Shown here: positions 1 through 5,750 of the stretch, in pieces
Numbering within the stretch: position 1 is the stretch's first letter
How the letters are laid out: each line of letters starts with the position of its first letter
Assembly: GCA_026705105.1 (NCBI GenBank)
Contig: JAPPBK010000221.1
Location: forward strand, 1-6,133
Origin: Chloroflexota bacterium
GTDB taxonomy: Bacteria > Chloroflexota > Dehalococcoidia > Bin125
Length of the DNA: 6,133 nucleotides
Direction: 5' to 3'
The notes under the pieces: generated by a model
Seen by the model: only the letters and a program-made list of their open reading frames with translations
Databases searched by the model: none
Told to the model about the DNA's origin: nothing
Position numbers and translations under genes: made by a program

Positions 1-1
1 C

Positions 2-214
2 GATGCTCCAGCCGTGAGTGCAGCCCTCATCGCTCGTCCTACTAAGTCGCTAGTTCTCTACAGCCAGATGGTCGGTCGGGCGATCCGAGGTCCTCGAATG
101 GGAGGCACCGAAGCCTGTGAGGTCGTAACTGTCGTGGACCGAAACCTACCAGGCTTCGGCAGCGTTGCTGAGTCCTTCCTGAACTGGGAAGACGTATGGG
201 AGGAGAATCGATGA
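2..214 (+). CDS. DEAD/DEAH-box (SF2) helicase, C-terminal fragment
   Basis: This is the 3' end of a gene cut by the window edge; 70 codons are visible and the frame is open to the first bases. The fragment carries the end of an SF2 helicase domain: SQMVGRAIRG contains motif VI (Q-x-x-G-R-x-x-R, visible residues 22-29), whose arginines contact ATP in this superfamily. The preceding DAPAV and ARPTKS stretch fits the motif V region. A short tail (LPGFGSVAESF, NWEDVWEE) follows. The protein is expected to translocate on or remodel nucleic acid using ATP. Its TGA stop overlaps the ATG of the next gene (ATGA), so the two are probably translationally coupled. Motifs I-IV lie outside the window, so accessory domains and exact family cannot be judged. 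Confidence 0.88.
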   Translation, partial: DAPAVSAALIARPTKSLVLYSQMVGRAIRGPRMGGTEACEVVTVVDRNLPGFGSVAESFLNWEDVWEENR

Positions 215-216
215 TG
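198..216 (+). promoter_or_regulatory. Ribosome binding site deciding the ATPase start
   Basis: GGGAGGAG at 198-205 is a near-perfect Shine-Dalgarno sequence. It ends five bases before ATG 211, which overlaps the helicase stop as ATGA. A second ATG follows directly at 214. This favours 211 (or 214) over the upstream in-frame ATG at 196, which itself overlaps the ribosome binding site. Confidence 0.75.
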
Positions 217-2013
217 GAGCAACCCGCCCAAGGTCGCTTTGATCTGGTACCGACGAACTTGGCGATCACCGCCATGCGCGATAATGGATACAAAAACACC
301 GCCTACGCGTTAGCCGAACTGATCGACAACTCGATTCAGGCGGGTGCCTCCCGCGTGGAGGTCCTATGCAGCGAGCGCGAAGAACAACTCACCCGGCGGA
401 AACGCCGACGGATCGACGAGATCGCCGTTGTTGACAACGGTTGCGGCATGGATCTCACTACGCTAAGAATGGCCCTCCAGTTCGGAAACGGTACTCGCCT
501 AGATGACCGATCCGGCATGGGGCGGTTCGGAATGGGGCTACCGAACTCATCCATTTCGCAGTGCCGACGCGTCGATGTTTGGACATGGCAAGAAGGTGTC
601 GATAACGCGTTGCACACCGCTATCGATCTCGACGACATTGAAGGAGGTGGCGGTGACCAAGTGCCACTACCAGCGGCCCGACCCATCCCATCGCCGTGGC
701 GATCGGCTGTCAACTTTGCTTCAAAACAGTCGGGAACCTTGATAATTTGGTCAAAGTTAGACAAATGTGCATGGAAGACCGCAAAGGCTATCATCGATAA
801 CTCCGAATTTCTTGTTGGTCGAATGTACCGCCGATTCATCGATCAAGGGCGAGCTACTATTCGAATGGCAGCCTTCCTCAAGAGCCGACCAAATGTTGTC
901 AGCATCGATAAGGCCGTTGAAGTCAACGATCCCTTGTACCTGATGAGTGCATCTTCAACACCTACGCCATTCGCGAAGGAGGCAATGTTCGAACCATATG
1001 GCGAGAGTTGGGAGTATCCGCACCACTTCATCATCGATGGCAGAAAGCACGAAGCAGTGGCGCGGTTCACCGTCGCGCGACAGGAAGCAAGGAGAAGCCC
1101 TGAAGGAAGGGATGGAGGCCACCTACCCCACGGCAAGCATGCCGGACGAAATGTAGGCGTGTCTATAGTCCGCGCGGATCGCGAGATCGAATTGAGCCTA
1201 GCTCTAGTAAACCCGTCGGATCCGCGCGAGCGGTGGTGGGGGATAGAAATCGATTTTCCTCCAGAGCTCGATGAACTCTTTGGGGTCACCAACAACAAGC
1301 AGTCTGCTCGCACTCTCTCCGACTTGCTAGACCGAGACGTTGAATCGATGCTTGAGTCAGGCCAGACAGTACAACAGTTCTTCGATGAACTCTCAGAAAT
1401 CGAAGATGCTCAACTGGAACTGATTCGCTTCACTGAGCAAATCCGTAAGGTACTTGCATCGTTGAGGCGCCAGATCCACTCTCAGACTAGGCAGACACGT
1501 AAGCGTCACAAAGATCGCGACAGCGCGGAACGTCGTGGCACAGCCGCGACGCGAGCACTTCAAGAGCAAGGGCATCACGGGATCAGCGACGACGCTGAGT
1601 CGCTGCCGGCAGAAGCTCGGCTTGACGAATTGCAGAAGGGCCTTCAAGAAGCGGGAGTTCCACAGGATGTTGCCCACCAAGAAGCTAGCGATACTGTTCA
1701 TTCAGGCATGAAGTTTCAGTTTATTGAGGCGGCTCTAGACTCACCGGCCTTCTTTTCGGTACAACCCCGAGGCGGCGTGATACTGATAGCCCTCAACACG
1801 AAACACCCTGTTCATGAACACCTCATCGAAGTACTGGATCCTAACGAGTCAGATAGCAACGGTTCACTTCAAAACGCACGCGAAGGTTTGAGGTTGCTTC
1901 TTGAGGCTTGGGCACGCTACGAGGATGAACAGCCGGAAGGAACTAGGCGCGATTCATGTATGGATGCGCGCAACGACTGGGGGCGCGTCGCTCGCCACTT
2001 CTTTTCGGTTTGA
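211..2013 (+). CDS. GHKL-fold ATPase (Hsp90/MutL/MORC-like), defence-associated
   Basis: A 600-residue protein with a clear N-terminal GHKL ATPase domain. The N-box is ELIDNSIQAGA (residues 36-46, E36 as probable general base, N40 for magnesium). The G1 box is VVDNGCGMD (73-81) and the G2 box with ATP lid is GMGRFGMGLPNSS (102-114). A later SGTLIIWSKLD (174-184) fits the conserved GT motif of the fold. The C-terminal half has no domain I recognise. It contains a strongly basic stretch (about residues 412-442) that may bind nucleic acid, then an acidic helical part. In this superfamily ATP binding drives N-terminal dimerisation, and prokaryotic MutL/MORC-like members occur in restriction-type loci. 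It lies between the helicase and the PLD nuclease in one operon, so I infer an ATP-gated clamp or switch in the same complex. Codon third positions are less GC-rich than in the genes to the right, hinting at separate ancestry. The domain call is firm; the biological role is inferred. Confidence 0.9.
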   Translation: MMEQPAQGRFDLVPTNLAITAMRDNGYKNTAYALAELIDNSIQAGASRVEVLCSEREEQLTRRKRRRIDEIAVVDNGCGMDLTTLRMALQFGNGTRLDDRSGMGRFGMGLPNSSISQCRRVDVWTWQEGVDNALHTAIDLDDIEGGGGDQVPLPAARPIPSPWRSAVNFASKQSGTLIIWSKLDKCAWKTAKAIIDNSEFLVGRMYRRFIDQGRATIRMAAFLKSRPNVVSIDKAVEVNDPLYLMSASSTPTPFAKEAMFEPYGESWEYPHHFIIDGRKHEAVARFTVARQEARRSPEGRDGGHLPHGKHAGRNVGVSIVRADREIELSLALVNPSDPRERWWGIEIDFPPELDELFGVTNNKQSARTLSDLLDRDVESMLESGQTVQQFFDELSEIEDAQLELIRFTEQIRKVLASLRRQIHSQTRQTRKRHKDRDSAERRGTAATRALQEQGHHGISDDAESLPAEARLDELQKGLQEAGVPQDVAHQEASDTVHSGMKFQFIEAALDSPAFFSVQPRGGVILIALNTKHPVHEHLIEVLDPNESDSNGSLQNAREGLRLLLEAWARYEDEQPEGTRRDSCMDARNDWGRVARHFFSV

Positions 2014-2042
2014 CCATCCACGCGCAACACGATTCCGCAACG

Positions 2043-3023
2043 GTGAACAATCACACGCCCGGGCAAGACCTTCAAGCGCTAGTCGATGGCGCCGAGCGAG
2101 ATCTCGTACTTGTCGCCCCCTTCATGAAGGCAAGAGTCCTCGACCAGCTTCTCAAGGACGTGTCCGACGAGGTGGGAGTGCGCTGCGTTACGCGCTGGAA
2201 GCCTGGTGAGATTGCGGCAGGGGTGTCGGATCTGGGCGTGTTTGACGTGCTCTCCTCGCGCCCCCGGGCCAGTCTGCGTTTGTTGCCGCATCTTCATGCG
2301 AAGTACTTTCGGGCCGACGAACGGTGTCTGATCGGTTCCGCGAACCTGACCGCCAGCGCCCTCGGATGGGTCTCGCCGTGCAACGTAGAGATTCTCGTGG
2401 AGGTAGCTCCAACAGACCCCCGGCTCCAGGAGTTTGAACACTTCGCTCTCTCGAAAGCTCTGATCGCCACGGCCGAACTCCGCTCGCTCATGGAAGCCGC
2501 CACTGAGGAGGTGCTGATGTGTCAACGCGAGTTGGACGTACCCGTCTCCGCTACCTGGCAACGCGAGGCCGAAGATCGCGCTCACGAGGCCACCGCTGAC
2601 ATCACGATGGCGACCTGGCTGCCAGCGATGCGCCAGCCCCGCGGCCTCTACCTGGCGTACGCTGGCCGCTGGGACGAACTCTCCGAAGCCTCCCGCGAGA
2701 CGGCGCTTCGAGACCTCGCTGTACTCGATCCCCCTGTTGGGCTCCCGCAGGAGGTCTTCGCCAGGGTGATCGCGGCAACGCTGCTTCAGATGCCCATGCT
2801 CGCGGAAATCGACGCATACGTCTCGAGACCGCGCCGCTTCGGTGCCGTGCGAAACGTTCTCGCTTCCAAGACGGGACAAAGTCGCTCGGAGGCGTCTGAC
2901 ACCTGGCAAACGACGATGCGGTGGCTACTGCACTTCCTTCCCGATCGCTACGGGCGCACGCAACCAGCGCATAGCGAGCTGTTTGCACGCTTTCCAAGCG
3001 CCATACTGCATGAAACTCCCTGA
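2043..3023 (+). CDS. Phospholipase D-like nuclease, single HKD motif
   Basis: A 326-residue protein if read from GTG 2043. The PLD catalytic signature is complete: HAKYFRAD gives H-x-K-x4-D (H85, K87, D92), followed by IGSANLT with the conserved GS-x-N (98-101). The N-terminal part (LVLVAPFMKARVLDQLL, 21-37) matches the first strand and helix of the fold. Only one HKD motif is present, so the active site would form in a dimer, as in Nuc- and BfiI-type nucleases. The C-terminal ~200 residues are not recognised. In defence loci such proteins are usually DNA nucleases; lipid hydrolysis is unlikely here. The start is uncertain. GTG 2043 lies 29 bases after the ATPase stop with no good Shine-Dalgarno, TTG 2010 overlaps the ATPase stop (337 residues), and ATG 1956 would overlap the ATPase by 58 bases and add residues that do not look like this family. 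It is third in the operon and probably its effector. Confidence 0.85.
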   Translation: MNNHTPGQDLQALVDGAERDLVLVAPFMKARVLDQLLKDVSDEVGVRCVTRWKPGEIAAGVSDLGVFDVLSSRPRASLRLLPHLHAKYFRADERCLIGSANLTASALGWVSPCNVEILVEVAPTDPRLQEFEHFALSKALIATAELRSLMEAATEEVLMCQRELDVPVSATWQREAEDRAHEATADITMATWLPAMRQPRGLYLAYAGRWDELSEASRETALRDLAVLDPPVGLPQEVFARVIAATLLQMPMLAEIDAYVSRPRRFGAVRNVLASKTGQSRSEASDTWQTTMRWLLHFLPDRYGRTQPAHSELFARFPSAILHETP

Positions 3024-3235
3024 GCCCGATCGGGGCCCTGCTGGGATCGCCCTGGCTTGCCTGACTATCCAGTGGACTGGCGACGCTTGCCACCGCTTGC
3101 CCAGTGGGCTGGTACCCAAACCCGTGCTCTCCCATAGCTATCGCACTCATCAGGCCCAAGCCGCCGCCCAATCGGAGTACATCATCCACGCCGTCGCAGT
3201 CAGCGTCCCGATCATGGCGTCGGTACGCTTGGGAC
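3024..3235 (+). other. Intergenic region without a supported gene
   Basis: These 212 bases separate the PLD gene from the small gene at 3236. Frames are open on both strands because of high GC, but none gives a recognisable protein. A 10-bp palindrome CCCGATCGGG (3025-3034) sits just after the PLD stop. No hairpin followed by a T-run, so no classical terminator is seen. The short repeats at 3055-3112 are listed separately and make this the likely control region for the genes downstream. Confidence 0.5.
3055..3112. repeat. Phased short direct repeats, possible operator
   Basis: GCTTGCC occurs three times on the plus strand, at 3055-3061, 3085-3091 and 3095-3101; the steps of 30 and 10 bases place all copies on one face of the helix. 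Two copies of a near-palindromic 12-mer are interleaved with them: CCAGTGGACTGG (3069-3080) and CCAGTGGGCTGG (3101-3112), 11 of 12 bases identical. The cluster lies about 125 bases before the ribbon-helix-helix-like gene at 3236, and such proteins often bind short repeats in their own promoters. The repeats are seen directly; a regulatory role is inferred. Confidence 0.4.
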
Positions 3236-3424
3236 ATGCCGCACATCGATGTGCTGCTGACCGAGGCACAAGCCCGCTACCTGGGCAAGCGCGCCAAGGC
3301 GGCCCAGACCACGCCGAGTGCCGTGCTGCAGGCGCTGATCAGCCGGGTGCTGCGCGACGCGGTCGTGGGCCGCGCACACGAAGCAGGCCCCCTCGGTGCG
3401 GGCAGGTCTCGGCACTCTCGCTGA
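3236..3424 (+). CDS. Small ribbon-helix-helix-like protein (possible antitoxin)
   Basis: A 62-residue frame starting MPHIDVLLTEAQARYLGKRA. The first ~40 residues have the CopG/Arc pattern: a short hydrophobic strand (IDVLLT), a helix rich in A, R and K, a turn (QTTPSA), and a second helix (AVLQALISRVLRDA). This pattern is typical of dimeric DNA-binding antitoxins and small repressors, but the family is too degenerate for certainty by eye. Only a weak purine-rich ribosome site (GGGA) precedes the ATG. The last ~20 residues (HEAGPLGAGRSRHSR) look like out-of-frame translation. The following frame, shifted by one base, continues with sensible sequence from about 3372, so this gene may be the 5' half of a longer, frameshifted gene. 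The reading as a stand-alone antitoxin is possible; no matching toxin is obvious directly next to it. Confidence 0.5.
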   Translation: MPHIDVLLTEAQARYLGKRAKAAQTTPSAVLQALISRVLRDAVVGRAHEAGPLGAGRSRHSR

Positions 3425-3692
3425 GCAGTACGCAGCCATCGCCGACAGCTTGGGCGAGTCCGACCCCCAGTTGCGCCTCGATGAGCCCCCCGAATCGCCT
3501 GCGGTCGAGAACACGAAGCCCATCGAGCGACGCCCGGGCGACACATCCGGTTCATCGGAGTCTCTCGATGTCACTGACGAGGAGATGCGCCAGGCCTTCG
3601 AGGAGTTTGAACGGGACCATCACAAGATCTCCCAGGAGCTCTTCGGGGAGGAGTCCACCTTCTCGGGCCACCTGCCGGACCGGCACTTCTAA
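3396..3692 (+). CDS. Acidic hypothetical protein, possibly the 3' half of the preceding gene
   Basis: A 98-residue frame from GTG 3396 that overlaps the preceding gene by 29 bases. It contains a helical opening (LGTLAEQYAAIADSLGES), a proline- and charge-rich linker, and an acidic helical segment (DVTDEEMRQAFEEFERDHH, about residues 58-76). I do not recognise a family. The composition and high-GC third positions look like real coding sequence. There is no convincing ribosome binding site, and the frame is open upstream to 3339 without an ATG. It may therefore be translated by coupling to, or have once been continuous with, the ribbon-helix-helix-like gene. A fused product of about 150 residues would be an N-terminal DNA-binding domain with an acidic C-terminal tail. 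Function unknown. Confidence 0.45.
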   Translation: MRAGLGTLAEQYAAIADSLGESDPQLRLDEPPESPAVENTKPIERRPGDTSGSSESLDVTDEEMRQAFEEFERDHHKISQELFGEESTFSGHLPDRHF

Positions 3693-3859
3693 ATTCAGGA
3701 TCCGTTGCCGGGCTGTCTGCGAGCCGCGGATCGGAGCGCGCGCAGCCCGCTTCGTCGCCTGCGAACACCCGGCCCTTACGGGAGGCGGCATCGATGCCGT
3801 GAACGAAGATCGGCTCTCCGATGAGCAGCTCTGCGGAGAGGACCACTCGTGCTGTCGTG

Positions 3860-3901
3860 TAGAGTATGAAATCATGTAGCAGTACTTCTGAGAGAGGTGA
3901 C
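3860..3901 (+). promoter_or_regulatory. Probable promoter/operator and ribosome site of the vapBC module
   Basis: This is the most AT-rich patch in the right half of the window. It offers -10-like hexamers TAGAGT (3860-3865) and TATGAA (3865-3870), but no convincing -35. ATGA-AA-TCAT (3866-3875) is a small inverted repeat that could be an operator for the antitoxin, since VapB-type proteins usually repress their own promoter. AGAGG (3893-3897) lies four bases before ATG 3902 and serves as the ribosome binding site. The promoter is tentative; the ribosome site is reasonable. Confidence 0.35.
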
Positions 3902-4117
3902 ATGCGGATATCTGAGAGGGGTCAAATCACGATTCCCAAGGGCCTGCGCGAGCGGTTCGGCCTGAATCACAACGTCGAGGTGGAGATCACCCCCACCGAA
4001 GGGGGACTGCTCATCCACAAGCGGACCGCCGCCCGGCATCCGGTCGAGCAGGTCTATGCCATCGTGAGCAGCAGCGGGAGCACCGACGACTACATCGAAG
4101 ATGTCCGCGGACGGTGA
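3902..4117 (+). CDS. vapB: AbrB/MazE-type (SpoVT-AbrB) antitoxin, VapB
   Basis: A 71-residue protein beginning MRISERGQITIPKGLRERFG. This is the hallmark of the swapped-hairpin AbrB DNA-binding fold (G-Q-I-T-I-P-K, residues 7-13, then R-x-x-x-x-L/F-G-L). EVEITPTEGGLLIHKR (20-35) supplies the remaining strands. The C-terminal ~35 residues, including STDDYIEDVRGR, would be the flexible tail that wraps the toxin and occupies its active site. The ATG at 3902 is preferred over the upstream in-frame ATG at 3866 because a ribosome site precedes it and the family starts at this point. The stop overlaps the GTG of the toxin gene (GTGA), giving the coupled expression typical of these pairs. The protein is expected to neutralise the PIN toxin and, with it, to repress the operon. 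Confidence 0.9.
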   Translation: MRISERGQITIPKGLRERFGLNHNVEVEITPTEGGLLIHKRTAARHPVEQVYAIVSSSGSTDDYIEDVRGR

Positions 4118-4521
4118 TCACCGCCGTCGACACCAACGTCCTGCTGGACATTCTCCGCGGCGACGAGCGCCACGGCCCCGAATCGCGCGAAAGGCTCAAG
4201 GCGGCCTACGACGCCGGCGCCGTGGTCGTCTGCGACATCGTGTACGCCGAGCTCGTGCCGGCGTTCGACGACCGCTCCCGCCTCGACGACACGCTGCGAC
4301 GGGTCAACGCGTCGCTCTCGCCGATCACCACCGACATCGCCTATGAGGCGGGCCTACGCTGGCAGCGATACCGCCGAGCCGGCGGACCCCGTGAACGGAT
4401 CATCACCGACTTCCTGATCGGCGCCCACGCGCTCGCCGGCGCCGACACCTTCCTCACACGCGACCGCGGGTTCTACGCCACCTACTTTCCCGAACTCGGC
4501 AGTGACGGGGCCCTGGACTAG
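4114..4521 (+). CDS. vapC: PIN-domain ribonuclease toxin, VapC
   Basis: A 135-residue protein of standard length for a VapC. It starts at GTG 4114 within the antitoxin stop and begins MITAVDTNVLLDILRGDE. The acidic residues that hold magnesium in PIN domains are all present: D6 (AVDTNVLLD), E46 (VYAEL), D99 (IITDFLIGAHAL) and D117 (LTRDRGFY). The toxin should therefore be catalytically intact. VapC toxins cleave specific RNAs, commonly initiator tRNA or the 23S sarcin-ricin loop, and arrest translation; the target here cannot be told from sequence. Together with the AbrB-type antitoxin it forms a complete module. Third codon positions are very GC-rich, matching the right half of the window and unlike the ATPase gene. 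Confidence 0.93.
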   Translation: MITAVDTNVLLDILRGDERHGPESRERLKAAYDAGAVVVCDIVYAELVPAFDDRSRLDDTLRRVNASLSPITTDIAYEAGLRWQRYRRAGGPRERIITDFLIGAHALAGADTFLTRDRGFYATYFPELGSDGALD

Positions 4522-4564
4522 GACGCCCCGGCGAGCAGCTCCAAGCCACCTGAGACCGCGGCGC

Positions 4565-4603
4565 CTCGGCTGGACTCAGCCCCAAGAGCCTGCTCGAGCC
4601 GAG
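4565..4603. terminator. Possible hairpin between convergent vapC and HNH genes
   Basis: The 82 bases between the two convergent stop codons contain inverted arms CTCGGCT (4565-4571) and AGCCGAG (4597-4603). An overlapping tight hairpin GGCTG-GACT-CAGCC lies at 4568-4581. The position suits a bidirectional terminator, but neither side has a T-run, so this is weak evidence. Confidence 0.3.
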
Positions 4604-5530
4604 TCAGCGGGCCGGGTGCTTGAAGAGGTTCTTGTTGTGCCAGTCGACGTGCTCGGCGGCGGGAAGGCGATACCTGCGCAGCGGCCTGCGAATCTGCGTT
4701 CCGACCAGACTCTTGATGCGCGCAGCAGACTCCTGGTCGCTCAGGTTCAGGTGCTCGCTGACGAGGATCCGGTGGTCCTGATCCAATCCGAGCGCTCCGA
4801 AATCGAACAGGCGGTGGTGCTGCACGCACAGGGCCAGACCGTTCTCGATGCGATCCGGCCCTCCTTTGGAGCGCATCTGGACATGGGCTGCGTCGATCCC
4901 CACCGGTGAGCCGCCCAGGCGCAGGTCGTAGCCACAGAACGAGCAGCGATCCTCATAGGCCCGAAGCACGGTGCTCTTGAAGCGCGGATCCCGAGGGGAC
5001 TGCTCTCGCGCGATCAAGTGGCCGAGGTTGACCTCCTGAAGGATCTCCTCGTGCAGCGTCTCGGGGAACTCCATGTGCAGCAAAGCGTTCACAACCCGCG
5101 AGCGCACATGGGGATCGTGCAGCGCCAGCTCGAACTCGGGGGCCAGGGCACCGACCGCCTCCTCGCGCAAGAAGACCGGGCTCTCCTTGGTCTGCTGCGG
5201 CATCTTGGACACGTCGTTGCCGCCCGAGTCCTCCACTCTCCACAGCTCCGGGTTGGTGCCCAGGTACACGAACGGAAAGCCGACGCGAACGCTGCGGCCC
5301 AGGCGGTACCTGTGCATCAGCAGCTTCAGGTCCAGCTCCGACTCTTTGAACGACACCTCAGCGGGACGCCCCGCGGCCAGGCGGCCGATCAGCCACAGCA
5401 GGAGCAGCGGCTTGTACGGGGCCCGGGCGTCCTTGTTCTCGCTGGTGAAGCGCCGGATCGACTGGACCCTGCCGACCCAGTAGCCGGCCCGGACCGCCGC
5501 TTCGGCTTCGTCCTTCCACAATCGATCCAC
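4604..5530 (-). CDS. HNH restriction endonuclease, phosphorothioate-DNA-binding family (ScoMcrA-like, type IV)
   Basis: A 308-residue protein when started at GTG 5530. The N-terminal half resembles the sulfur-binding (SBD) region of phosphorothioate-dependent restriction enzymes: APYKPLLLLWLIGRL (37-51), GFPFVYLGTNPELWRV (84-99), and MEFPETLHEEI (153-163). The C-terminal half is an HNH nuclease: RAYEDRCSFCGYDLRLGG (190-207) supplies a C-x-x-C zinc pair, DAAHV (213-217) the first catalytic histidine, ENGLALC (229-235) the N and a further cysteine, and HHRLFD (238-243) the last histidines. The closing DWHNKNLF is also typical. The family cleaves DNA carrying Dnd-type phosphorothioate sulfur in the backbone, restricting foreign modified DNA. 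No dnd genes are in the window. The frame can be extended to 5683, but those 51 residues look non-coding. GTG 5530 has GGTGGAG close upstream and lies after a good promoter; GTG 5539 and 5548 are alternatives. The family is recognised from memory of its consensus, so sulfur specificity is likely but not proven. Confidence 0.85.
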   Translation of the reverse strand: MDRLWKDEAEAAVRAGYWVGRVQSIRRFTSENKDARAPYKPLLLLWLIGRLAAGRPAEVSFKESELDLKLLMHRYRLGRSVRVGFPFVYLGTNPELWRVEDSGGNDVSKMPQQTKESPVFLREEAVGALAPEFELALHDPHVRSRVVNALLHMEFPETLHEEILQEVNLGHLIAREQSPRDPRFKSTVLRAYEDRCSFCGYDLRLGGSPVGIDAAHVQMRSKGGPDRIENGLALCVQHHRLFDFGALGLDQDHRILVSEHLNLSDQESAARIKSLVGTQIRRPLRRYRLPAAEHVDWHNKNLFKHPAR

Positions 5531-5560
5531 TTGCTCCACCAGTAGCACGCGACGCAAGCG

Positions 5561-5587
5561 ATCATACCAACGGCGACCGAGTCGCCG
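5561..5587 (-). promoter_or_regulatory. Extended -10 promoter with adjoining 17-bp palindromic operator
   Basis: Read on the minus strand, TGGTATGAT (5569 to 5561) is an exact extended -10 element (TGn plus a five-of-six match to TATAAT). It is placed about 30 bases before the preferred GTG at 5530. Immediately upstream, CGGCGAC-CGA-GTCGCCG (5571-5587) is a perfect inverted repeat with 7-base arms and a 3-base centre. It covers the spacer and part of the -35 position, where the hexamer TTCGGC is poor. A dimeric protein bound there would block RNA polymerase, so the HNH nuclease gene is probably repressed under some conditions. The sequence elements are seen directly; their function is inferred. 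Confidence 0.5.
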
Positions 5588-5750
5588 AAGCCCAAGAAGT
5601 GTGTCGTGGCCGGCGCTGCGTCCTCGGAGAGTTGGGCTCCGATAGCGACCTGGGAAGCCAACTCCGGCTTCATGAGCATACAACGGGGCGCCTCTGTCGC
5701 CCGTCTCGTCCTACACATAGCGACCGACAACCTGGTTCCCCTCGATCGCT
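5588..5750. other. Divergent intergenic region without a supported gene
   Basis: This stretch lies between the HNH promoter and the toxin-like frame to its right. Short frames exist on both strands (for example ATG 5672 on plus), but none has a recognisable family or a ribosome site. Small inverted repeats occur: CGGAG/CTCCG (5625-5641) and AGTTGG/CCAACT (5630-5663). I see no antitoxin gene here, although one would be expected beside a RelE/ParE toxin. Confidence 0.4.

Noticed and set aside
2293..3023. Second HKD motif in the PLD protein
   Set aside because: No other H-x-K-x4-D followed by GS-x-N is present; the enzyme appears to be the single-motif type.
2602..3246. Minus-strand frame of 214 codons over the PLD gene
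   Set aside because: It lies antisense to a well-supported gene and lacks any recognisable motif or ribosome site.
2842..3879. Long open plus-strand frame of 345 codons
   Set aside because: It crosses the PLD gene, the small genes and the intergenic region in another frame, with serine-, proline- and arginine-rich nonsense composition. It is a shadow of high-GC coding sequence.
3571..3903. Minus-strand frame beginning opposite the vapB start, with a plausible-looking N-terminal part
   Set aside because: Its first ~60 residues look protein-like, but no family is recognised. The rest runs antisense to the acidic protein with arginine/proline-rich composition, and its start overlaps the vapB ribosome site.
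5018..5545. Plus-strand frame of 175 codons opposite the HNH gene
   Set aside because: It is rich in Q, L and R with no domain, and antisense to a strongly supported gene.
5531..5683. N-terminal extension of the HNH protein to ATG 5683
   Set aside because: The added 51 residues are arginine- and glycine-rich without family resemblance, and they would place the promoter and palindrome inside the coding region.
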